From contig CAIWCD010000002.1 in NCBI GenBank assembly GCA_903911145.1, positions 1 to 64,000 of the forward strand: DNA of 64,000 bases, in the 5' to 3' direction. Position numbers and translations under genes: made by a program. Origin of the DNA: an uncultured delta proteobacterium (GTDB lineage Bacteria > Myxococcota > Myxococcia > Myxococcales > 40CM-4-68-19). This document shows, one piece after another, positions 28,913-40,147 of the stretch. Every line of letters starts with the position of its first letter. Positions within the stretch are counted from its first letter, which is position 1. The notes beneath the pieces were generated by a model that had not been told where the DNA came from, made no database searches, and saw only the letters and a program-made list of their open reading frames with translations.

Positions 28913-30028
28913 ATGGACACGATGGAACAGCTGGCCGCACGGCTGGTGATCGCCGGAATTCGCGGGCCGATCGCGACGGACGATGAGCTCGATCTGGTTC
29001 GCCGCGGCATCGGCGGGGTGATCCTCTTCTCGCGCAACGTGCAGGATCCAGCGCAGGTGGCGACGCTCGCCCGGCAGCTCAAGAGCGCAGCGCCCGGGCC
29101 TCTGATGATCTCGATCGATCAGGAGGGAGGCCGCGTGCAGCGATTGCGGCCGCCGCACTGGACTGCGCTGCCGACGATGCGACGCCTCGGCGAGCTCGAC
29201 GATGTCGCGATCGCGGCTCGACTCGGGACGCTGATGGCGCAGGAGCTGACAGCTTGCGGGATCGACCAGGACTTCGCGCCCGTCGTCGACGTCAACACCA
29301 ACGCGGCCAATCCGGTGATCGGAAACCGCGCGTTCAGCAGCGATCCGCAGCAAGTGGCGAAACTCGGCGTCGCGCTCGCGACCGCGCTGGAGAAGGCCGG
29401 GATCGCTTCCTGTGCCAAGCACTATCCCGGCCACGGCGACACCTCGCAGGACTCGCACCACACGCTGCCGCGCCTCTCGCACGATCTTGCGCGACTGCGA
29501 TCGTGTGAGCTCATTCCCTTCTTTGCCGCGGCGCGGGCGGGCGTCGCGTCTCTGATGACCGCGCACGTCGTCTTCGAGGAGCTCGACGAGAAGCCCGCGA
29601 CTCTCTCTTCACGCGTGATGCGGATCCTGCGTGAGGAGATTGGCTACGCAGGCTGCGTCATCTCCGACGATCTCGAGATGGCCGCGATCGCAAAGGGAGT
29701 GGGCGTGCGCGAGGGCGCGGCGCTCTCGGTGATGGCGGGCTGCGACGCCGTGCTCGTCTGCCACTCGCTCAAGCTGCAGCACGAAGCGATCGACGCGATC
29801 GCCAATGCGGCCCGCTCGGGCCCGATGCCGTACGCGCGCTTGCAGGAGGCGGCAGCGCGCGTCGCCGTGCTGCAGAAATTTGCGAAGCCCGCGAGCGCGA
29901 TCGAGCCGGCCAGAGCAGCGGCAGCGTGCGCCACCAGCGAGTCGCGCGCGTTCGTCGAGAGCCTCGCCGCGCAGGCGAAGGATGCCTCGCTCAATGCCGC
30001 GATCGATCCGACGGAGAAGCGCGCGTGA
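28913..30028 (+). CDS. Glycoside hydrolase family 3, beta-N-acetylhexosaminidase (NagZ-like)
   Basis: ISIDQEGGRVQRL, CGIDQDFAPVVDVNTNAANPVIGNRAFSSDP, KHYPGHGDTSQDSHHTLP, ISDDLEMAAI. Confidence 0.93.
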   Translation: MDTMEQLAARLVIAGIRGPIATDDELDLVRRGIGGVILFSRNVQDPAQVATLARQLKSAAPGPLMISIDQEGGRVQRLRPPHWTALPTMRRLGELDDVAIAARLGTLMAQELTACGIDQDFAPVVDVNTNAANPVIGNRAFSSDPQQVAKLGVALATALEKAGIASCAKHYPGHGDTSQDSHHTLPRLSHDLARLRSCELIPFFAAARAGVASLMTAHVVFEELDEKPATLSSRVMRILREEIGYAGCVISDDLEMAAIAKGVGVREGAALSVMAGCDAVLVCHSLKLQHEAIDAIANAARSGPMPYARLQEAAARVAVLQKFAKPASAIEPARAAAACATSESRAFVESLAAQAKDASLNAAIDPTEKRA

Positions 30029-30714
30029 CCCGACTCCTCGCTGGATGCATGCGCGCAGTCGCGGGCAGCTTGCTTCTCTTTGCCGCTCTGCCCGCGCAGG
30101 CCCGCAGGGCAGAACACGCCTCGCGCCGCGCGAAGAAGGACGATGCGAACGTCGATCCCGCGCACTGGTTCGCCACGCGCGAGGGCCTCCTGCGCGTCTA
30201 CCAGGCGCACGCGTCAGACAAGAGCGCCGCAGCGTCCGACGACGGCAAGAGCGCGCCCGCGGCCGGCGCGAGCTGCGAGGTGATCGAGAGCTCGCCGAAG
30301 GATGGCGACGCCGAGGCGCGCACCAAAGAGAGCTGCACGATGATCGCCGGGCGCATGCCCAAGGGCGGCACGCTCTTGACGTACGAGCTGCGCGCAAGCG
30401 GCATCTTTCTCATCGAGGCCAAGAGTGAGAAGGCCGCAGAGCCCGCGAAGATGGAGCACCTGCTGCTCCCCTCGCCGATGCACAAGGGGACGAGCTGGAG
30501 CGAGAAGCGCGGCCCGCTGACCGTGACTCGCACGGTGAAGAGCGCTGGCAAGGCCTGCACCGCGGCCGATCGCAAGTTCGGCGACTGCCTCGTCCTCGCG
30601 GTGGTCGAGCACGAAGGGAAGAAGACGCGGCGCAAGTACAGCGAGGTCTATGCCGCGGGCGTCGGGCTGGTCGAAGACGCGCAGTGGGAGCTGATCGACG
30701 TGAAGGGGCTGTAG
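30025..30714 (+). CDS. Hypothetical exported protein
   Basis: GTG start overlapping the nagZ-like stop; signal peptide AGSLLLFAALPAQARRA. Confidence 0.7.
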   Translation: MTRLLAGCMRAVAGSLLLFAALPAQARRAEHASRRAKKDDANVDPAHWFATREGLLRVYQAHASDKSAAASDDGKSAPAAGASCEVIESSPKDGDAEARTKESCTMIAGRMPKGGTLLTYELRASGIFLIEAKSEKAAEPAKMEHLLLPSPMHKGTSWSEKRGPLTVTRTVKSAGKACTAADRKFGDCLVLAVVEHEGKKTRRKYSEVYAAGVGLVEDAQWELIDVKGL

Positions 30715-30847
30715 TCGTCGAGGGGCGGGCAGCGGCCGCGTCGCCATAAAGAAGCTTTCAGACGATCCCGCAAGATCGTTGCAGTCGCGTGGCGTACGCA
30801 CTCTCTGATCGCATGTCTGCCCGAGGAGAGGTTCGCTTCTGGCCTGC

Positions 30848-33800
30848 TTGGCCCGCGAGTTGCGGAAGCGCTTGCGCGTGACCGAACCGACGCTCCCGAC
30901 TCAAACTCCGGCCATCCAGCGTCTCACCACCGCCGTGCTCAACACGCGCGCGCTCATCATCGCGGTCGTGCTCGGCCTGGTGGCGCTCGGCTTCCACTCC
31001 TTCTCGGTGCTCGACATCGAGGCCTATCCGAATCCCGTCGCGCCGATGATCGAGATCATCACGCAGCCGACCGGAATGAGCGCAGAGGAGGTCGAGCGCT
31101 ACGTCACGCTGCCGCTCGAGACCGCGCTCGCGGGCATGCCCGATCTGCTCCACATCCGGTCGCAGTCGCTCTTCGGCCTCTCGGACGTGAAGTGCTACTT
31201 CAGCTGGAATCCGAGCTACGCCGACGCGCAGCAGCGCGTGATCAACCGGCTCCAGTTCGTCACCCTGCCCCAAGGGCTTTCGCCGCAGCTGTCTCCCTGG
31301 AACGCGGTCGGCGAGATCTATCGCTACACGCTGCGCGGCCCCGGCCACTCGCTCGCGGAGCTCAAGTCGGCGCAGGATTTCATTCTCGAGCGGCAGTTCA
31401 AGCAGGTGCCCGGCGTCATCGATGTCACCTCGTTCGGCGGCCTCTCGCGCGAGCTGCACGTCGAGGTGGATCCCTACAAGCTGCGCGGCCACGGGCTGAC
31501 GCTTTCGCAGCTCACCGGCGCGGTCGCGAACGCGAATCAGAACGTGGGCGGGCAGCGTCTCGAGCTTGGCGCGCAGTCCTACGACGTGCGCGGTGTCGGG
31601 CTGTTTTCCTCTCTGAGCGACATCGAGAAGGTGGTGATCGCCGCGCCCAAGGGCGTTCCGGTGAGCGTCCACGATGTCGCCGAAGTCACCGACGCCGCCG
31701 CGCCGCGCCTGGGCATCGTCGGCAAGGATCTCGAGTCGGATGTCGTCGAGGGGATCGTGCTGATGCGCTACGGCGGCAACGCGCTCTCGACGCTCGCCGG
31801 CGTGCACGAGCGGGTCGAGAACATCCGCAAGTTCCACCTGCTCCCGCCGGGCATGACCATCGAGCCCTATTACGATCGGGGAAATCTCACCAAGCTGACG
31901 ACCGACACGGTGCTGGAGAATCTGCTGCTGGGGATGCTGCTGGTGGGCCTTGTGCTCTGGCTCTTCCTCGGAGATGCGCGCGCGGCGCTGGTGGCGGCGA
32001 TCAACATCCCGCTCGCGCTGCTCTGCTCGTTCAGCGGAATGGTCTTCACGCAGACGCCTGCCAATCTCATCTCTCTGGGCGCGGTCGACTTCGGCATCAT
32101 CGTCGAGTCGACCGTGATCGTCGTCGAGAACATCCACCGTCACCTCGGCGACACGCACCTCACGATCGAGCAGCGGATCGTCCGCGCAGTCGGCGAGATT
32201 GGCACGCCGATGATCACCTCGACGCTCGTGATCGTCGTCGCCTTCCTGCCGCTCTTCACCATGACCGGCGTCGCGGGAGTCATCTTCTCGCCGCTCGCGC
32301 GCACGTATGCCTTCTCGATCGGCGGCGCGGTCGTACTCGCGATGACGCTGACTCCCGTGCTCGCCGCGATGGTGCTGCGCCCTCATGTTGCGGCCGTGAG
32401 CGAGGTCGGCGGCTCGGGGGTTCTCTCGGCCGTCTTCGGGCGCGTGGCCAGCGGCGAGGAGCGCGCGGCAACCCTCCTGCGCGAGGCGCACGGGCAGCAG
32501 GACCAGCCCGAAGAAGAGCATGGCGCGATGCTGCTGTTGCGGCGGATCTACGACCCGCTCTTCCGCTTCGGCGTGGCACGTCCCTGGACCGCGGTGATGC
32601 TCGCGGCCGCGCCAGTCCTGCTCGCGATCGCACTCCTGCCCGCGCTCGGCGGTGAGTTCATGCCGAAGCTCGAGGAGGGAAATTTCTGGATCCGCGCCAC
32701 TCTGCCGATGAGCGTCTCGCTGACCGAATCGTCGAAGTTCGTCGGACGGATGCGCAGAATCCTGCTTGGCTGCCCGCCCGACGAGCAGACCGCCTGCACG
32801 CAGCGGACGCGGCCCGAGATCACCACCGTGGTCTCGCAACTCGGAAGGCCCGACGACGGCACTGATCCGTCCGGCTTCTACAACATCGAGCTGTTCGCGC
32901 CGCTCAAGCCGACCAACGAGTGGCGCAAAGGAGTCACGAAGGAGTCGCTCACCGAGGAGCTGAGCAAGGAGCTCCAGGAATCGTTCCCCGGCTTCGACTT
33001 CAACTTCTCGCAGTACATCGCCGACAACGTCGAGGAGGCGATGAGCGGCGTGAAGGGCGAGAACACGGTCAAGGTCTCGGGGCCGGATCTGCACGTGAAC
33101 GAAGCGAAGGCGCGCGAGATCGTCGCGGTGCTGCAGGGGGTGAAGGGGATCGAGGACCTCGGTCTCTATGAATCGCTCGGGCAGCCTGACGTGAAGATCA
33201 CGCCCGATCGGACGCTCTGCCAGCGCTACGGCCTCAACGTCGGCGATGTCGCGTCGGTGATCCAGGCCGCGATCGGCGGCCTCTCGGTGACGCAGTTCTA
33301 TCAAGGCGAGATGCACTTCGACGTCGTCGTGCGCTGGCAGGAGCAGTACCGCAAGGACCTGCGCTCGCTACGCGAGGTGCTCGTCGCCGCTCCCGATGGC
33401 TCGCAGATCCCGCTCGGACAGCTCGCGAAAGTCGAGACCGTCGAGGGTCCGGCGCGCATCTGGCGGGAGGACGCGGGTCGCTATGCGCCGGTGAAGTTCT
33501 CGGTGCGCGGGCGCGATCTCGCCTCGACGATCGACGAGGCGAAGGAGAAGATCGCCGCCAAGGTCTACCTCCCCTACGACACGCATCTCGAGTGGGGCGG
33601 GGAGATCAACGAGCTGCACGACGCGAAGACGCGGCTGCTCTTCGTCATCCCCATCACGCTCATCCTGATCGGCTTTCTCGTCTATTCGGCGGTGCGCAGT
33701 TGGCGCGCGACCGTGGTGGTGCTGACAGGGATCCCGGTTGCATGCGTCGGCGGAGTCTTCGCGCTGTTGCTCACGGGAACGCCGCTCTCCGTCTCGACCG

Positions 33801-34150
33801 CGATGGGCTTCGTCTCAATCTTCGGCATCGCAGTGCAGGACGCGCTGCTGGTCGTGACGGCCGCCCAGCGCCTCTGGAAAGAGGGGCATCCGCTCGCCGA
33901 AGGTGCGCGCCTCGCGGCCGCGCGCGGGCTGCGTCCCGTGTTGATGACGGCCTCGGTGGCGTTGATCGGACTGCTGCCGGCGGCGCTCTCGCACGGTATC
34001 GGCAGCGAGACGCAGCGGCCGCTCGCACTCGTGGTGATCGGCGGCGCGCTCGCTCTCTCTGTCTTGCCGCGCCTGCTGCAGCCGGCGCTGCTGATCATCG
34101 CGCATCGCAAAGAGGAGCAGCAGCGGCAGGCCACGATCGCTTCAAGATGA
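30848..34150 (+). CDS. Efflux RND transporter permease, CusA/CzcA (HME) family
   Basis: DIEAYPNPVAPMIEIITQPTGMSAEEVERYVTLPLE...; GAVDFGIIVESTVIVVENIHRHL; about 1100 aa. TTG start uncertain; GTG at 30878 is possible. Confidence 0.92.
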   Translation: MARELRKRLRVTEPTLPTQTPAIQRLTTAVLNTRALIIAVVLGLVALGFHSFSVLDIEAYPNPVAPMIEIITQPTGMSAEEVERYVTLPLETALAGMPDLLHIRSQSLFGLSDVKCYFSWNPSYADAQQRVINRLQFVTLPQGLSPQLSPWNAVGEIYRYTLRGPGHSLAELKSAQDFILERQFKQVPGVIDVTSFGGLSRELHVEVDPYKLRGHGLTLSQLTGAVANANQNVGGQRLELGAQSYDVRGVGLFSSLSDIEKVVIAAPKGVPVSVHDVAEVTDAAAPRLGIVGKDLESDVVEGIVLMRYGGNALSTLAGVHERVENIRKFHLLPPGMTIEPYYDRGNLTKLTTDTVLENLLLGMLLVGLVLWLFLGDARAALVAAINIPLALLCSFSGMVFTQTPANLISLGAVDFGIIVESTVIVVENIHRHLGDTHLTIEQRIVRAVGEIGTPMITSTLVIVVAFLPLFTMTGVAGVIFSPLARTYAFSIGGAVVLAMTLTPVLAAMVLRPHVAAVSEVGGSGVLSAVFGRVASGEERAATLLREAHGQQDQPEEEHGAMLLLRRIYDPLFRFGVARPWTAVMLAAAPVLLAIALLPALGGEFMPKLEEGNFWIRATLPMSVSLTESSKFVGRMRRILLGCPPDEQTACTQRTRPEITTVVSQLGRPDDGTDPSGFYNIELFAPLKPTNEWRKGVTKESLTEELSKELQESFPGFDFNFSQYIADNVEEAMSGVKGENTVKVSGPDLHVNEAKAREIVAVLQGVKGIEDLGLYESLGQPDVKITPDRTLCQRYGLNVGDVASVIQAAIGGLSVTQFYQGEMHFDVVVRWQEQYRKDLRSLREVLVAAPDGSQIPLGQLAKVETVEGPARIWREDAGRYAPVKFSVRGRDLASTIDEAKEKIAAKVYLPYDTHLEWGGEINELHDAKTRLLFVIPITLILIGFLVYSAVRSWRATVVVLTGIPVACVGGVFALLLTGTPLSVSTAMGFVSIFGIAVQDALLVVTAAQRLWKEGHPLAEGARLAAARGLRPVLMTASVALIGLLPAALSHGIGSETQRPLALVVIGGALALSVLPRLLQPALLIIAHRKEEQQRQATIASR

Positions 34151-34157
34151 AGCCGGT

Positions 34158-36446
34158 CTAGCGGCGGGTCAGCGCGCCCTCGCCGAGCAGCGCGAGCACG
34201 CAGAGCAAGAGCAGCGCGGGCCAGAGCGCCGTCCCGCCATTTCCCTGCGCGGAGAGCGACGACGACGCCACCTGCGCGCTGCTCGCACCACCCAGCAACG
34301 CCTTGAGTTCCGCCTCATCGACGCGGCGCAGATCGCTCTCCTTCGCATCGAGCCCGGCCGCGAACGCGAGCGATGGATCGTCTCGCGCCTCGCCCGCAGA
34401 ATTCGTCGAGGCGCCCATCGGCGCGGTCTGCACGCGATAGACACCCGGCAGCGCAACGGCCACCACGAAGGCGTCGCGCTGTCCCTGCGTCTCTGCACCC
34501 GAATCGCTCCCGACCTTGCCAGGAGCGGTCTTGCTGCTCGTCGCGAAACCGTTCGCGGCCTCCTTCGCTGAGTTGGTCGAGAGCTCCCGAGAGAGCGCGA
34601 GCGGCCTGTTGTCGGGCCCGAGCACCTGAACGATGCGCGAGCCGCGCGCTGCCGAGATCACGCGCTGGTCACCGACCTGCGATGCCGTGCTCACGCGCTC
34701 CTCGAGTGCGCCTGCGAGATGACTGACCGCCTGCTGCACGACGGGCAGAAAGCTCGGATGCAGCGGCCAATCGTTCCACGACGCGCTCGCGCTCGAGGTG
34801 AAGAGGAGCACGCGGCCTGCGCCGAGCTGCGACTCGATCAGCGCAGGCGCGCCGTCGTCGAACGAGGCGAGGATGCGCACGCTCTGCTTCCCGTCCGCCG
34901 CGAGCAGCGCGTAGCGATTGACGTGCACGCTCTCGAGCGCCTCGCGCTCTGTCGGTCCGAAGACGCGGAAGATCGGATGCTGCCAATCGATCGATGCGAA
35001 GCGGGCCGGCGGTGGCAAGCCCCCCTGCCCATCCGATGCATCCGGATCGCGCGCGGTCTTGAGGAGATGGAGCGGGCGCGGCAACAGCGACGCGAGCGAC
35101 TCGTTGAGCGCGTCAGGATCGGTGTGATCGCCGAGCGCGATGAAGAGCCCTCCGCCCTTTTGGACAAACGCGCGCAACCGCTCTGAGAGCGGCTTTGAGG
35201 GCACTTGCGGGTTGAGCAGCAGCACCACATCGACACCGTCGAGCGGGTGATTTTCCGCAGCATCCTGATCGAGCGTCTGCGCGGTGATGCGTCCCGCGGT
35301 GCGTGCGGGATTCAGCGCGGCCTCGACAAACCAGGCCTCGTCGCGCTCGCGCAGAGAGGCGGGCGCACCATCGATGATCAGCGCCTTGAGGTCGCGTGGG
35401 ACCTGGATGGCAAACGCGCGCGCGTCGTCCTCGTCGAGACCGGGACCATCTGCATGCGCGAGCACGACCTCGCCCGCCGCGAGGCCCGCGGGGAGCACCG
35501 CGCCGAGCAGCTTCTTGCCCGTCTCGTGCGCGGGCAGATCGACGAATCCCTTCGCCAGCGCGTGCCCATCGACGCGCAGTTCCACCTCGACGTTCGCGAG
35601 AGGATGCGCGCTGAAATTTCCGATCGTCGCGGCGACCTCGTATCCGCGCGGGCCCAGGCGGGGCGCGGCCGCGGCGCTCACGGAGAGGATCGCGACGTTG
35701 GGCAACTCGGCCCCTTCCGCGGCGTCGACAAGGACGATCTCCGGTCGGATCGGCGCGGCCTGCCCGCTCGCGCTCGGCGGCGCGGGGGTGAGCGGCGGCG
35801 GCGCATCGAGCCTGAATGCGTGCGCAGACATATCCGTGAAGGCGAATATTCGCTTACCCGAAACCATGCTTTCACCCAGTGTGTGGGCAGCGGCGTCGAG
35901 GCACGCCGTCATGTCGGACGCGACCTCGCTCGGCTGCGCGGTCGTGAGGATTCGCCGGACCGCTGCGCGATCGAACGAGGGAGCCGCGAGGCCTCCTTCG
36001 CCGAATCCCGCGGGACCTGCGCAGAGGCCCGCCGTCGCCGGCTCCTCGGGAGTGAGCCGCTCGAGCGCCGCCAGAGCCTCCGCGCGCGATTTCTCGAAGA
36101 GCGTCTTGCCGCCCATCCGGTAGCGCATCGAGAGCGACGCATCGAGCACCAGCGCGGTGGCGTGCGGACCACTCGCTGCCTGTGCGGACTCGGTGCGCGG
36201 GACGAGACTCGGGCGCGCGAGCGCGAGCGCGAGTGCAGCGATGAGAAGACAGCGCAGCGCGAGCAGCAGCAACTGGCGCAGCCGGAGATTGCGCCGCTTC
36301 TGCTTCTGCGAGCGCAGCACCAGCTCGATCGCGCCAAAGGGGAGCGGGCGCGGGCGGCGGCGCGAGAAGAGGTGGATCGCGAGCGGCAAGGCCACCGCGA
36401 GCGCGCCCCAGAGGTAGGCGGGATTGGCGAACGAAAGCGCGCCCAC
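34158..36446 (-). CDS. BatA-domain/VWA-like membrane protein
   Basis: MGALSFANPAYLWGALAVALPLAIHLFSRRRPRPLPFGAIELVLRS...ALVLDASLSM (MIDAS). Confidence 0.88.
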   Translation of the reverse strand: MGALSFANPAYLWGALAVALPLAIHLFSRRRPRPLPFGAIELVLRSQKQKRRNLRLRQLLLLALRCLLIAALALALARPSLVPRTESAQAASGPHATALVLDASLSMRYRMGGKTLFEKSRAEALAALERLTPEEPATAGLCAGPAGFGEGGLAAPSFDRAAVRRILTTAQPSEVASDMTACLDAAAHTLGESMVSGKRIFAFTDMSAHAFRLDAPPPLTPAPPSASGQAAPIRPEIVLVDAAEGAELPNVAILSVSAAAAPRLGPRGYEVAATIGNFSAHPLANVEVELRVDGHALAKGFVDLPAHETGKKLLGAVLPAGLAAGEVVLAHADGPGLDEDDARAFAIQVPRDLKALIIDGAPASLRERDEAWFVEAALNPARTAGRITAQTLDQDAAENHPLDGVDVVLLLNPQVPSKPLSERLRAFVQKGGGLFIALGDHTDPDALNESLASLLPRPLHLLKTARDPDASDGQGGLPPPARFASIDWQHPIFRVFGPTEREALESVHVNRYALLAADGKQSVRILASFDDGAPALIESQLGAGRVLLFTSSASASWNDWPLHPSFLPVVQQAVSHLAGALEERVSTASQVGDQRVISAARGSRIVQVLGPDNRPLALSRELSTNSAKEAANGFATSSKTAPGKVGSDSGAETQGQRDAFVVAVALPGVYRVQTAPMGASTNSAGEARDDPSLAFAAGLDAKESDLRRVDEAELKALLGGASSAQVASSSLSAQGNGGTALWPALLLLCVLALLGEGALTRR

Positions 36447-36447
36447 G

Positions 36448-37377
<930 letters not shown>

Positions 37378-37382
37378 TTACT

Positions 37383-38431
<1,049 letters not shown>

Positions 38432-38435
<4 letters not shown>

Positions 38436-40147
38436 CGTGCGTCCTTGCTTTCTCTGCTGCTCGCGTCGCTCGAAGAAGGGGGCGCACTCTGCCCCGAAGG
38501 GTTGCGCCCGTACAGAACGGCGAGGGCGTTGGCCTCGCGCGTATGCACCGGCTCGTCGTGAAGCGCTTCGGCCGCGTCGGCCCAGAATTTGTGGACGCGC
38601 GGATCGAACGGATCGATCTCGACCGCTGCCTGGATGGGCGCGAGCGCATCCTGCGGCCGATTGGCGAGCAGCAGCGCATTGGCGAGCAGCAGCTGCGCGC
38701 CCGAATCTTCCCGGTCGAGTTTGACCGCCGCTTGCAGAACGTCGATCGCTTCCGGACGGCGTTTCTCCTCGAGCAGCGAGAAGCCGAGGCGACGCAGGAG
38801 CCGCTCGTTCTCTTCGTGCAACTCGAGCATGCGCGTGCGGGCCTTGCCGTACTCGTCCGCCGCCGCCGACCAGCGACCGCGCGCGAAGAAGATGTCTCCG
38901 AGCCGCGAGCTCTTCTTCGCTGAGGAGTCCTTCACGTCGGGGGTCGCGCCTGCGTCGTCCTCCTTGCCACCCTTGCTCTTCGCGTCCTCGCGAAAGACCA
39001 GCTCGTGCTTGAGGTGGGGCTTGCCCGCGCCTACGTCGACTGGCGTCCGCGGCTTCGCGATGTCCGCGCGCCAGTCGGCCTCGAACTGCTCGAACGACTT
39101 GCCGTAGGCCTGCGCCACCGCGCGCTCGTCGGAGAATCCTGCGGCCATCGCCGAGACCAGCTCGCTGAGCGCCGTTTGGCCGCCGCGCTGGTAGAGCATC
39201 CGCATCGCCGCCTCGACCTCCGCGAACGCGAGCGCCGCGCGCTCTTGCGGATGCAGCTTGGCCATCGACGGATGCATCTCGGCGAACGTGACCAGCTCGT
39301 GCTTCTTCGCGGCCTGCACCAGCAACTGCGCGGCCTCGGGCTCGATCGACTTGCCCGGCTCACCGCGCCAGCGCGTCTCGAGAAATTTCGCCAGCCCCTC
39401 CTGCAGCCAGATGGGAACGGTGTTGCGCCCCTTGTGCGTGACGAGGAAATGGACGAACTCGTGCGACACGGTGTCGAGCCACGGATAGCCGCGCATCAAC
39501 GCGCGCGGGCTCGTGACCATGAGCCGGTTGTATTTGCACAGCGCGATGGTGCCCGAGCCCTTGATGTCCTCGACGGTGAGCGGCGAGACGCGCGCGAGCG
39601 CCTTGGCGCTGTCGTAGATCTCGATGCGGATTTTGAAGTCAGGCTGGTAGCCGAGATCGGCCGTGAGCGCGCTGTAGGCCTTCTCGAGCGCATCGATTGC
39701 ATAGGGCGCGAGGATGCGATCCTTCTCGGCCTTGGCGCGGAAGAGAAAGTGCGCGCTCTCGATCACCGGCGCACCGCGGACCTCTTCGCCGGCGTTCTTC
39801 GCCAACCGCAGATCCTCATCGATCGACGGGATGCCCACACCCTGCGCCTTCGCGCTCTCGAAGGCTTTCGCTGCGACGTCGTAATTCCCCTCTTCGAACG
39901 CGACCCGACCGCGCAGCCACTCGGTCTCCGGAGCCGCGTGCGCGCGCGCTTCAAGCTGCGTGAGCAGTGCGCGGGCGCCTGCGATGTCCCACGCGGAGAG
40001 CTGCTCATCGGCCTGCATGAGCAGCGCGTGCAGGGACGGCTCGGCGCGCACATTCGCTGAGGCGAATATCGCCAGCAGGAGCGCAAATCCGCGCCCAGCA
40101 AGGCCAAGCGCACGCAGGCCCGCGCGGTGAGATCCGCGCGCCGTCAC
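38432..40147 (-). CDS. TPR protein with peptidase MA-like domain
   Basis: DTVSHEFVHFLVTHKGRNTVPIWLQEGLAKFLETRWRG plus C-terminal TPR-like repeats. Confidence 0.85.

Noticed and set aside
30762-30779. acgatc...gatcgt dyad upstream of the RND gene
   Set aside because: Only 6 bp arms; expected by chance at this frequency.
30758-33316. 852-aa ORF antisense to the RND pump
   Set aside because: Sense strand encodes an unmistakable HME-RND permease; antisense product is low-complexity charged sequence.
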